Source: Trichodelitschia bisporula (lineage: Eukaryota > Ascomycota > Dothideomycetes > Phaeotrichales > Phaeotrichaceae). From it: a stretch of DNA of 64,000 nucleotides. Positions 1 to 9,800 of the stretch are shown in pieces. The DNA lies in NCBI GenBank assembly GCA_010356995.1, contig ML996689.1:647228-711227 (forward strand), given 5' to 3'. Within the stretch, counting starts at the first letter, position 1. Every line of letters begins with the position of its first letter. The notes under the pieces were generated by a model that saw only the letters and a list, made by a program, of their open reading frames with translations, was not told where the DNA came from and ran no database searches. The translations under genes were made by a program, and so were the position numbers.

Positions 1-258
1 CATTGTCCCACGCGCCCTTGCCACCCAAGATATCATCAACCTCCTTGCGCTTGAACGTCTTGCGCTCGTAGTAGCGCTTCTCCAACTGGTAGCTGTACGG
101 GCAGGTGCGACACTCGAACCGGTTGCGGCCGTGAGCACTGGTGTCGGGATCGGTGTAGGAGACACGCGTTACCGTGAGCATGTTGGAGCAGTGGGGGCAG
201 ACTGTGCTTTGATTAGCTGGAGCGGGGTGGAGGGGTAGAGACACGTACAGAGCAGCAT
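1..258 (-). CDS. rpc11: RNA polymerase III subunit C11 (RPC10/Rpc11), 3' end outside the window
   Basis: Small zinc-ribbon subunit of RNA polymerase III, which in the family supports RNA cleavage, termination and reinitiation in the nucleus. Exons complement(249..258) and complement(1..201): a 10-nt first exon (ATG CTG CTC T), donor GTACGT, acceptor CACAG. The first 70 residues are visible. The N-terminal zinc ribbon has Cys5, Cys8, Cys34 and Cys37, followed by the family signature KRKEVDDILGG and a WDN motif. The C-terminal TFIIS-like ribbon lies beyond the window edge. The usual family length is about 110 residues. The start is fixed by the match to the conserved beginning MLxFCPxCxNML, which can only be reached by splicing the 10-nt exon. 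Identification rests on remembered family sequence and is strong. Confidence 0.93.
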
Positions 259-782
259 GACGCCGGTCGCTGAAGGAAGAGAAGTGTAGCGGAGATTCGA
301 GATTCCAGAGGTGCCAATGGACCAAGATGGCTGGTTGAAAGCCCGAAAGCGAAAGTCGACGGTGTCCAACGCCGAAGAGTGCTGGTGATGGTGAGTGGAC
401 GCGGCGGCGGAGAAGATAAAATGTTCGCAGAGGTGAACATGGCCCTCGGTCTGTGGCGGTGCAATCCTCAAGCCACTAAGCACGAGCCAGCGGATGGAGG
501 AACGCTAATCCATATGCGGAGTGACAGGTGTGGCTAGTATTGACGCCTTAGCGCCTGACGACTGAGACGACAGCACCCCCCGCGCCGCAGACATACAAGT
601 GAGACTCGCGAGGAACCGGCCCCCGAATCACTGCACCTCCCGCTCTCCAAGTCTCTCGGTACTTATACCAGTGCACAACCGCTCCACGGCATACCAACCA
701 GCACTCCCACACTCCTCCACCCCGCAGGACTCTGCAGCTACCCCTCCTCACCCCCTCGATCCCCATTTCTCTGCCTATAAAC
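259..782. other. Intergenic region between divergent RPC11 and ankyrin genes
   Basis: A shared upstream region of about 520 nt between the RPC11 start and the ankyrin-gene start. I see no coding sequence that I can support and no clear TATA box at a sensible distance from either start. It probably holds both promoters and 5' leaders. Confidence 0.6.
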
Positions 783-1426
783 ATGGCCGACCAGGTAGCA
801 CCCTCCTCCTCCCCCTCCTCCCCTATACCACACACTAATACGCCCAGGGCGCCTCCCCCCGCGAGCAAGTCCTCGAAGCCTGCCGCCGCAACAACACCGA
901 GCTCCTAGAAGAAGTCTTCGCCTCCATCACCAGCTCCAGCAAATCCGCCCGCAAAGACGCAGACGCGGAAATCGCCTCGCTACTCAACAACGCGCGCGAT
1001 GGAATCGGGTCCGGCGTGCTCCACATCGCAGCCTCAGCCGGCGGGTATGAAGTACTGGACCTTTTGCTCGACCAGCCCGGCCTCGAAGTCGACGAGTTGG
1101 ACCGTATGGAGGGGGACACGCCGCTGCACAAGGCGGTGCGGTATGTGAATGAAAGCGACAAGGCGGATTGGGAGCATGCAATACAGGTTGTGGATATCCT
1201 GCTCGACGCCGGGTGTGACCCTAGGTACGGCCCCGGGCACGCGGAGATCGACACTACTGACGAGGGCAGAATACGGAATAAGGCGAAGCTGACGCCGCGT
1301 GAGCTGGCGGACCCGCGGAATACGGAACTGCGGAGCATGTTGCAGAAGGCGGAATATGCGTTGATGGTGCAGGGGGATGTGGTCGATGATGACGATGATG
1401 GTGGCAGCGGGTCTGAGACTGACTAG
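783..1426 (+). CDS. Small ankyrin-repeat protein with acidic tail
   Basis: Exons 783..794 and 848..1426 give 196 residues. The first exon encodes only Met-Ala-Asp-Gln. The intron runs from GTAGCA to CGCCCAG with a CTAAT branch point. The body carries ankyrin-like helices: a VLHIAASAGGYEVLDLLL segment and a GDTPLHKAV segment, then an LLDAGCDP turn and a TPRELA segment. It ends in an acidic run (DDDDDGG). Size, repeat layout and acidic end resemble the conserved fungal protein represented by yeast YCR051W, whose function is unknown to me. No signal peptide or membrane segment is visible. Ankyrin repeats normally bind protein partners, so no enzyme activity is implied. Confidence 0.88.
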
Positions 1427-1677
1427 ACGTGCTTGGGGCGTTGGTGTTTACAGGCCTGGGCGGGTTTGGATGTGTACGGTGGTGACGGCGTTGAATTGTA
1501 GATGAGGCGTCGTTGGAGGCATCTTAATGGGCATAGAGAATACATCGCGGCTGGATGGGGTATAAAGCGTGCCTCGCGATGCCACAGCATTTCCAACCCT
1601 GAACATAACCCAGCTCAAAACCACTCTAACTCCTAATCCACCCATCCCAGTCCCACACACATCCGAACTGCCTCCCT

Positions 1678-2409
1678 TCAACCTCCCCCCTTAACCCTCC
1701 ACCTCAACTCAACCTTCCGCTCCATCCTCCTCTCATCCTCCAACTTCCCCACCTCCTCCGCCACCCGCTCATTCCCCATCCTCCCCTCCCTCCGTCTCCT
1801 CGCAACACTCCTCGCCTTCTCCCCTAACTCCAACACCATCCGCTCTATCTCCATTTCCAGCGCAGCCGCGCTCCGACACCCGTACCCCGCCACCAGCGCC
1901 GCCGCCATATCTTCGACGCTCGCGGTGTCGGGCACGACGTCGTGTGTCCCGCGGAGGGGGGCGTGGGGGGCGTAGATGCTGGACCCGCGGGCTGGCAACG
2001 GGATGGGCAATGTCGCGTGTAGGAGCGGGCCTGTCCGCGCGGCCGATGTGAGAGGTATAATCGCGGGCGCGGCGGGCGGAGAGGCGCGAGGTGATGTGGG
2101 CGTAGGCAGCATCGCAGCGTCAACGTCGGCCAAGGGAGTCGTAGAACCAGCGTTGAAGTGGTTCGCATTCATCGAGTTGGTCGTGTGAGCGCCGGAGTAG
2201 TGCGCACCCACCACGCCGTTCATATTAACCTTCACATTCTCGTCCGTAGGCGGCGGCGGCCGTGGTGAGAGGAGCAGTTCCTCGAGCGCGTCTTCGAAGG
2301 CGGGATCGTAGGCGGGTATTGGGGGTGTTGAGGCCATTGTGGTGTTGGTTGTGGATACTGCGGGCGCACGCGCGGTGGAGTGAGCGCCGGCCGCAGGGTG
2401 CGGGTGCAT
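1678..2409 (-). CDS. Hypothetical proline/alanine-rich protein with C-terminal coiled coil
   Basis: An uninterrupted frame of 243 codons, with a possible second start at 2337 (beginning Met-Ala-Ser-Thr-Pro-Pro) that would give 219 residues. The N-terminal two thirds are Pro/Ala/Thr-rich and probably disordered, apart from a short acidic segment AFEDALEELLL. The last 70 residues are rich in Glu, Arg and Lys with heptad-like spacing (EMEIERMVLELGEKARSVAR), suggesting a coiled coil. I do not recognise the family. It ends 250 nt from the convergent ankyrin gene and starts about 130 nt from the divergent SF3b5 gene. The frame could be chance in this GC-rich stretch, so confidence is moderate. The 2337 start looks more natural because the preceding residues are low-complexity. 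Confidence 0.5.
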   Translation of the reverse strand: MHPHPAAGAHSTARAPAVSTTNTTMASTPPIPAYDPAFEDALEELLLSPRPPPPTDENVKVNMNGVVGAHYSGAHTTNSMNANHFNAGSTTPLADVDAAMLPTPTSPRASPPAAPAIIPLTSAARTGPLLHATLPIPLPARGSSIYAPHAPLRGTHDVVPDTASVEDMAAALVAGYGCRSAAALEMEIERMVLELGEKARSVARRRREGRMGNERVAEEVGKLEDERRMERKVELRWRVKGGG

Positions 2410-2542
2410 GCCAAGCCCCGCCGCCCGCCTCCGCCGCCGGCGCCGCTGCTGCTGGGGGGAGGCAAGGCGCAGGGCGGACGACGCGCGAAGGACTTCACAT
2501 TACAACTTCCCCACTCCACTACCCTAAGGCCATAAGTACAAA

Positions 2543-2934
2543 ATGGTATATCTCCTCTCCGCTTCGATTCCCTGAAGCACCATGCTAAACCCTCTAGGCC
2601 GACAAACTCCGCGCCCAGCAACAACTCGAACAACTGCAAGCGCGGTACGTGGGCACCGGGCACGCGGACACGACCAAATTCGAGTGGACGAGCAATATCG
2701 CGCGGGACACGTATGCTACGGTTGTGGGACACCCGCCGCTGCTTGCGTTTACGGCGATAGGGATGGGGGAGGCGAGGGAGAAGGTTAGGGCGGGGATGAT
2801 TGAGGTATGTTTGAACACTGGTGGATGGGGAGGAAGGGTGGGGGATGGGAGATGGAAGGGGTATAAGGGTGGTGCTGATGGGAATACAGAAGATGATTCA
2901 GCCGGTTGGGAAGCCGCCGGAGGTGCAGGATTAG
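2543..2934 (+). CDS. ysf3: Splicing factor SF3b subunit 5 (SF3b10/Ysf3)
   Basis: Subunit of the SF3b complex of U2 snRNP, which helps hold the branch-point region in the spliceosome. Exons 2543..2545, 2598..2804 and 2890..2934 give 84 residues, against 86 in human SF3B5. The first coding exon is the ATG alone, directly followed by donor GTATAT. Exon 2 then starts with Ala-Asp-Lys. Conserved hallmarks are LQARYVGTGHADTTKFEW, an RDTYATVVGH segment and MGEAREKVRAGMIEKMIQPVGKPP near the end. The second intron has donor GTATGT and acceptor TACAG. Exons 2 and 3 are certain from homology. The ATG-only exon is inferred because the spliced product begins exactly where relatives do and no other in-frame ATG is available upstream of exon 2. 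Confidence 0.9.
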
Positions 2935-3434
2935 GACTGGAGTGAAGCCCGGGGGGAGGAATGGGGGGAGGGACTGATGAGGGCGTGAGGGTTGGTGGTG
3001 TGGTATGGCTTCGAAGAATGGATATCAGTGCCTGCAAGCCCACATCTCTCTCTCAAGACAAGCAAGATGTGTTCTATATACGCCGCAAAGACAGCCATTC
3101 ATCAACAGCCCACCGAAGGGACAGCGCAGGACAAGAGATCTACCCATCAATCCGACTTCACACCTACACCACTGAAGGCGTAAAACCCCCAAGGTCGCCC
3201 ACGACGATGAAAACTAACCGCCCGACACCGTCAAGGAGTGACAATCACCACCACCATACCATCCCATACGCCCATAAAACATCCATCCTCCCACATACTC
3301 CAGCCGTGCGTCATAAGACATAACCATAACCCATAAGGAGTGACCATCGCGTAACTGCCAAAATGCAAAACCAAAAAAAGAACGCCAGATATCAACAAAC
3401 CCATCGGACGCAGGAGCCCGCACCCCCCATCAGC
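2935..3434. other. 3' flanks of convergent SF3b5 and F-box genes
   Basis: About 500 nt between two converging genes. I see no supported gene here. It should hold both 3' untranslated regions and polyadenylation sites. Confidence 0.6.
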
Positions 3435-5588
3435 CTACATAATCGCACATTGACTCGGCCCACTCCTCGCCCTCCTCCTCCGACTCCCCCCCACCCCTGC
3501 CCCCCCCGCCTCATCCGCATGCGCCATCTGCGCCTCCCTCGCCCTACGTCTCTGCCTCCTCCCCGCCCCCGTCGCCGTTGCCTCCTCATTCATCCGCATA
3601 TACTCCGCCCACAACCGTTCCAACCTCTTCGCACGCTTAAAATCGCCCTTTTGTACCCGCTCCGTATGGGCCTCAACCGTCGGCTGCCAATTGTAGAAAC
3701 ACTTCACATGGATAATGTGCGTAGGCCCGACCACGATTTCCGGCGCTCCGGGGACGGGGCCCGCCATGCGGCAGTACTCTGAGTTGCGGGATAGGATCTC
3801 ACGGATGCCGGTCCAGGTTACGTTCTGGCAGTCGTAGACGACGAGGCGCAGGCTGATGGTGGGCAGGGGGGTGGAGGATGTGAGTCCGGATTGGATGGCT
3901 GAGGCGGCGGCGGCGCGGTTGCGGGCTTGGAGGAGGGTGGCGGCTTCGGTGAGGGTTAGGTCTGAGATGCGTGTGTTGTCCATTTCGAGGCTGGCGAGCT
4001 GGGTGCATTGTTGGAGGATGGGTACGACGCCGACGTCGCCAACTGAGTCGCAGTACGAGATGGTGAGGTGTTTGAGGTGCTTGCGGGCTGGGGAATTGGC
4101 TAGGGCTTGGAGGGAGGCGCTGGTGATATGGCCTAGTTCCTCGAGGTCTAGGTGTGTGATGGAAGTGAGAGTCGGCAGCAGCTCTTTTAACGAAATATCC
4201 GTGAGATCAGTGCATTTGGAGAGCTGCAGGCCTTCCAGGTGCGGGACGTTATGCGCCAGGGCCTTGACGCCAATGTCCGTGATGTTGCGGCAGCGCGAGA
4301 GATCCAGGTGCTTCAGCTTGCGCGGCGGGGCAACGTAACGGCCGGCGAGATAGTCGTATGCCGGATTGGGTCCCCACACCAGCCTCATCAGAGTCTCGTC
4401 CGTGACGGAGTCGCATTGGGCCAGAACGAGACGCTCGAGGGTGTTGCGTTCAAAAAGCGAAAAGACAAAGTCCAGGTCATCCCAGCCCCGCGACTCGCCT
4501 GCCCGCAGGTCCTCCAGTTCTGGGCAGCCATCGACAATCCAACGGAGGCCCCGCGTGTCAATGCCGGAGCACCAACTGACATTGAGAGACTTGAGGCGTG
4601 GACAATGCTTGCCGAGAATCTTCATAGCGGCATTCGTCGCGATGGGCAAGCCGCATAGATTGACCTGGACAAGACGGTTATTCTGACCCAGGAGAGCATG
4701 CAGCGAGTTACGCTCAATATGGCAATCCTCCAGTGCCAGGCTCTCGAGGTTTTGGCACGCATCGACCACGCCTGCCGATGTCCAGTCTTGTGGCAGTTGT
4801 ACACAGCCTCGGAGATTCAAATCTTTGACGAAAGGGCCGCTGCCCGTAATGATGTTTTTCAGAACGGCCGAGGGAATATCGCGGTAATAGTCAGAGGTAT
4901 CAATCGTTTGCCAGAGCTGGCCGTCAAAGCACATGGCGTGCCACTTCTTGGAGACTGCGGAACAGCGAACGAGTTCCTGTGGCGTCAGATGGTCCAGGAT
5001 CTGCAGGCGGATCTCGAAAGGCATGTCCTCCCAAAATTTGACGTTCTTCTTCTTCTCCTTTGCGCGCGCAACAGGCCTCGAAAAGTAGTCGTGTACTTCT
5101 TCGACGACAACGTCCGCATTGGGAGTAGGCCGTAACTCGACAGGGAGGCCAACCGATACCGGTGTGTCTTTGCCAACAGGCCGCGTCAAGGGTCGGGTAC
5201 ACTCAAAAAGATGTGCATTGCCCCCAGGCGTACTCGCTGCCGACGTCGGCGCGGTAGGGTAACATTGTGCGAAGGGACTTATGTTGTTATGGCAATCCCT
5301 TCCAAACGGTGTCGGCGACGACTGCAGGGAGATGCAAGAAATAGAACCCTTTGTGCCGGTACGGAAGTCGGGAGTAGAAATTCCCATGCGAGCCAGTGAC
5401 GGCGACGAAGTCATTCGCTTGACTTTCCGCCAGAGACGCTTATGGCCCTTCACTTTGGGTCCGTCGCGCCCGCCGTCAGCACCGTAGTGCTCTGGCTGCT
5501 GCTCTGGCGCAGGCGTCGTCGGCATGCTCTCTGGCGGCGAGTGCACAATGGCGTCGATAGACGCAGGCTCTGTGTGATTGTCGCTCAT
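3435..5588 (-). CDS. F-box/leucine-rich-repeat protein with C-terminal CaaX box
   Basis: Predicted substrate receptor of an SCF ubiquitin ligase, 717 residues in one exon. Residues 1-180 are probably disordered with basic patches. The F-box spans about 184-230 (FWEDMPFEIRLQILDHL, then SKKWHAMC). From about 250 to 600 come leucine-rich repeats of the cysteine-containing AMN1/GRR1 type, with recurring CxxITDxxL-like units. A C-terminal basic segment (RRQRRRAREAQ, SRRRRARSG) leads into the last four residues Cys-Ala-Ile-Met, a good CaaX prenylation motif. Met at the last position is classically read by farnesyltransferase. Mammalian FBXL2 and FBXL20 are precedents for prenylated F-box/LRR proteins. 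Orthology to GRR1 or to a particular yeast F-box protein is uncertain, so no symbol is given. Confidence 0.92.
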   Translation of the reverse strand: MSDNHTEPASIDAIVHSPPESMPTTPAPEQQPEHYGADGGRDGPKVKGHKRLWRKVKRMTSSPSLARMGISTPDFRTGTKGSISCISLQSSPTPFGRDCHNNISPFAQCYPTAPTSAASTPGGNAHLFECTRPLTRPVGKDTPVSVGLPVELRPTPNADVVVEEVHDYFSRPVARAKEKKKNVKFWEDMPFEIRLQILDHLTPQELVRCSAVSKKWHAMCFDGQLWQTIDTSDYYRDIPSAVLKNIITGSGPFVKDLNLRGCVQLPQDWTSAGVVDACQNLESLALEDCHIERNSLHALLGQNNRLVQVNLCGLPIATNAAMKILGKHCPRLKSLNVSWCSGIDTRGLRWIVDGCPELEDLRAGESRGWDDLDFVFSLFERNTLERLVLAQCDSVTDETLMRLVWGPNPAYDYLAGRYVAPPRKLKHLDLSRCRNITDIGVKALAHNVPHLEGLQLSKCTDLTDISLKELLPTLTSITHLDLEELGHITSASLQALANSPARKHLKHLTISYCDSVGDVGVVPILQQCTQLASLEMDNTRISDLTLTEAATLLQARNRAAAASAIQSGLTSSTPLPTISLRLVVYDCQNVTWTGIREILSRNSEYCRMAGPVPGAPEIVVGPTHIIHVKCFYNWQPTVEAHTERVQKGDFKRAKRLERLWAEYMRMNEEATATGAGRRQRRRAREAQMAHADEAGGAGVGGSRRRRARSGPSQCAIM

Positions 5589-6873
5589 GGCGGCGGCCGA
5601 GCTTTCGAGATCTCAGGAAGTATAAGTCATGAAGGGAGCCGGCGTGGAGCTGAATTCGACTCGGCGGGTGTGGGGAGGCGCGAGCTGAACTCAGCCGGAC
5701 AACGCGGAAGTATCGGCAAGCGAGAATAAAGGAAGCGATTTCGCGTGAAGTACAACTTCGACGGGGCAAACGGGACGAAGAAATTCGGATAATCAGCCTA
5801 GCAAAGAGACGCGGACAACAGGCAAGTCAGTGAGAGTAGTGGATGGCTAAGGCGAGGCTGTTTGCATTGATGTTCGATACGGTGCTGGTGGGTGGTGGGG
5901 TACGGGCAGGGGTAGGCGGGGGAGGGGGAGGGAGAGGGGAAAGCCGAATGCGAACACCTACCGACAAAACGAGGTTGCCAGAACACAAGAGGCTTTTTGC
6001 CTGCTACGGAACGAAGACCGACAACTAAATACGGATTATAACAGACATGAAAGGTGAGAGGCGAGATAGCGGGAAAAGGGGGGGGAGGTGATGAGTTGAT
6101 CGTGATATGTATGGATGGCCGATATTTTGGGGGAGGAGGAAGGGGACGGAAGGGGTCCACACTGCAGGATGTCCAGGCCTTTAGCCCAACATTGGGGCCC
6201 CCTGTCCTATCAGTTTGTGTGGTGGACAACAGTAGTTGGGTGGCTCTGGTGTTGCTTCTCGGGTCTCATGGTGGGGTTTCGGCACTCCGATAAGAACTGG
6301 CACTACTGGATAGGCGGGTGATGGTACCAGCCGAAAATCGCCTAGAGCTGGCTGAATGGCGCATCTGCGAGCACAAGACCTGGGGACAAACGCCACACCA
6401 CTGACGGCTCTGCCCCGCGCGCCTGTGCCCTCACGGCTTTCCAGCCCTGTCTTGCGCCTTCAAGCGCTTGAATCGCCAATGTAATGTCTTGGCCAAGAAT
6501 GGTCGGGTGCTCACGACATGTGCCTATGATCACCACCATTGCTTTAACGTCCGTTGGAACTTACAGAAGATAGTATCCGAGAGAATGGGACCTTCAGAAT
6601 ACTCTTCTTATCTATGGATCAAGTTTCCATCGTCATCCTCAACTCTAGAACTAGTCATCTGGATCGCACTTCAACCCTAACCGTAGATTCGGCACATGAG
6701 AGGGAGACTTCAAGCTTGAAGACGATACGTACCGGGACCTTTGAGCCTTCTTTGCACTTACCTTGCCTCTAGATGACCATAGTTCGGAATATTTTGCCGC
6801 TTCCAATATCCGCTTGTCGTCAATAAGCTCATGAACGTTACGACTCCACCCAGAGATTGACGGAACAAGCTAA
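5589..6873. other. Intergenic region upstream of the F-box gene and downstream of DCL2
   Basis: About 1.3 kb with only short unsupported frames. It should contain the promoter of the F-box gene (minus strand) and the 3' flank of the Dicer gene. A G-rich cluster at 5897..5939 is listed separately. No repeats or RNA genes were recognised. Confidence 0.6.
5897..5939 (+). other. G-rich cluster with quadruplex potential
   Basis: Seven runs of three to five G lie within 43 nt, separated by one to five other bases. This fits the four-run G-quadruplex pattern several times over. It lies about 310 nt upstream of the F-box gene start, on the strand opposite to that gene's coding strand. Function is unknown. 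Confidence 0.6.
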
Positions 6874-9800
6874 CTATGGCGAAAGATCCATCTCTGTCTC
6901 CGAAACAATCTCCAAATTAGTATCCGAACCTGTCCCCAAACCAGTGTCCAAATCAGTGCCCACATCAGCCTCCAAATCAACCTTACCAAATCGTTGCACA
7001 CCCCTCATTGCCGCCTCCGTTTCGACGTCGACCCTCGTTGTGCCAGTACACCAAACTCCAGGCTTCCCACCCACTATCACCCTACACCACCACATCCCAC
7101 TGCGCACCTCGCTCTCATAATCCACCTTCTGCCCCCTAGCCAGCCTCCCCAGCTCAACCTTCGGATGTCTCGCCAACATCCCCCCCGAGAGCAACCGTTC
7201 CAGCACACGCCACACCCCAGCGCGCTCAAGAAACTGTACAACAGCATCTTCGTTGCCCCCGCTATCAACAAAGATCGCACCAACTAGCGCCTCAATCATG
7301 TCGCTGAACAGCTTATCCGGTTGTACGCGACACAGAGCGGCCCAGGGGTAAACAGTGCCATGAGTGAGCCCTTCCCTGACTTCCATTTTGAACTGGCCGT
7401 AGCGTTCAAATGCCTTCTCGCGCACGGCAAAGACGCCGGCGCTCGAGTAGCGGAGGAAGTCGCAGAGGCGAGAAGCTGAACCCGGAGCTGCTAAGTCGGA
7501 TGTGCTGGGGCTGGGTTGAGCTTCAAACTCCATACACAGGAAGCCAAGTATCAAACTGTTCACGACTGCAGCACGTGCGTCGTGCATTTCGTGATGCTCC
7601 AGGTGTGAATGGGTTTCCCAAATGCGCTTCACGACGACGAGATCCAGGACTGCATCGCCTAGGAATTCGAGACGCTGGTAGGAGTTTGTGACCATTGGCC
7701 CGTATTGCTGAAAGGAAGGATGCGTAATGGCTTCAAGTAGGAGACTCTTCTTGCGGAATATGTATCCAACCAAAGTCTCTAGAGAGGCGAGATTAAGGGC
7801 AGCGTCGGACGCGTGGCTGAAGAGCTCGGCTACTGACTCCTTTATTGGTGCCAGCTGGAAATCTGACAGGAACAGGGTGATGCAGCTCTGGGCGGCAGGG
7901 ACACCGCCGTCAAGCATTGCGGCGCCGATTAGAGCTTCAACAACGTCGGCGATGACCTTGGGCGAAAGTTCGCGCTTCTCGGGTTCTGCGGCCAACACTT
8001 CGTGAATGTAGTACGGACGCCACTTGAGGCCGGTGAAACTGTCGTTGACGATGAACCGATCCAGTCCCTTGTCCAAAGCAGCTCGGCACAGCCTGCGGTT
8101 AGACACTCGTCGGTCCTTCTCCTGTGATAAGTACCCCTCGGGCCACTTCGGATTCTTAGATATCACATCCACGGACATGATATATTTGAGGACGCAGTCG
8201 CCGAGGAATTCTTGCCGCTGGTAGTTGCTATCCTCCTGGGCTGCATCGTGCATGATGGCCGTCTGGACGTACTCGAGGTTCTGGATGCCCACGGGGCCGA
8301 GTAAAGTCGTTCGCAGCTCTTCTGCGATCATACGCATTTCAAACCGGCGAAGGATCGACGGAATAAACAGCGAAAACGTCACGAAGTCGACCGGCAAGCT
8401 TTCGAAGAAGCACTCGCTGGCGGGTAGTATCAGCTCGGTGGTGTACTTGTGAGAAAGAAGGCCAGTCGCCACACGATGCAAAAAGTCGCGACGTTTTAGG
8501 AACTGTGTGACCACGATGTTGACTCCTTCATCCCCCCCGGACGGCTCTGCGACGCGCTGGAAGACGAAGCGGTGCCACATCTGATACTTGTGATGGACGA
8601 TTCGCCCTTTCAAATCCTGATCCAGCACTCCAAGCACATCTAGAACCGGCTGTTTTCCCAGGTCCGGATTCGACATCCACTGGAATGTGCATGCGTCCAA
8701 GTTCGCGTATTCCCGAGGCCCGAAGGGCGTGACAAAGGGCTCTGTTCCAGCAACCATCCTAGAGCTGTGGACAGGCCAAAGTAGCGCCTTAGAGAAGCCT
8801 TGGAAGCCGTCAAAGTTGGCCTTGGTGTACGGAAGCCGGCCGACCTTGCGTATGGAGATTTCGTAAGTCGTCGACGGATTCAAGTGAACCGTAAACTGTG
8901 GTGGAATTACGAGTTCGCACGGCACGCGGAGGGAAAAGTCCGGAAATTCCTTCCTGTCCTTAGTCCAGGAGATGCAATACTCCACAAGCTCACCCTCATC
9001 GCTCCATTGTCTGGCAACAGCAGCCCATGGGTTGAGTCTGGTAGCTACTTCGATGAGCTGAGCATTAGGATTCGTAGCCATTTCCACCGTCTCTGGTTCC
9101 TTGGTTAGGGGAAGGAGGTTGTCATTGATCAGCCCCGCTTGGTACAACCCGAGGTACGCCTCATAGGCGGCATCAGCGCGTGCGTTCTTTTCAGCGATGA
9201 AGGAACGCGAGCTGCGGAACTGGCGCAGTGATGGATCCACACATGCTGGGAGGGTCACCTCAGCGCTCACCATACCACTCTTGTCCGAGTGGTAGGCGAA
9301 CTGAGGGCGCATGTCAACGTATGACACTGAGTAAAGAGTGGTACAGAAGTGGTACAGATGCCCCATGGCGTTGTCAGTGGTCAATAACGCGCCGGTAGAC
9401 TCAACACGGTACTGACGCCGGCCGACCTTTTCGCTCCCTTCCATGGGGGTCGAATCGATTGTCATGTTCCTGAGGTACTCCTGCTTCATTTCCTCTTCCA
9501 ACTCGGCCCACTCATGCGGTCCAGCGACCGGATCGCCTTCTGGGAGTATGATGACATACTTTGAGCGTTCATGTCTGGCGCGGCCACGGCCCTGAACATA
9601 GGATTTTAGGTTGCCCGGAGGGTCGAAGCAAATTACAATGTTGCACGACGGAACATCAATACCCTCTTCGAGGACACTCGTGGCAACAATGAAGTTGACG
9701 ACCCCTGTACGGAAGTCTTCCAGAGTCTTCAGCTGCTTCTTGATGTCTACGGGTTCGACAACGTGTTTCGCTTTCTTGTCGGAGCTAGCCAGTCCAACAA

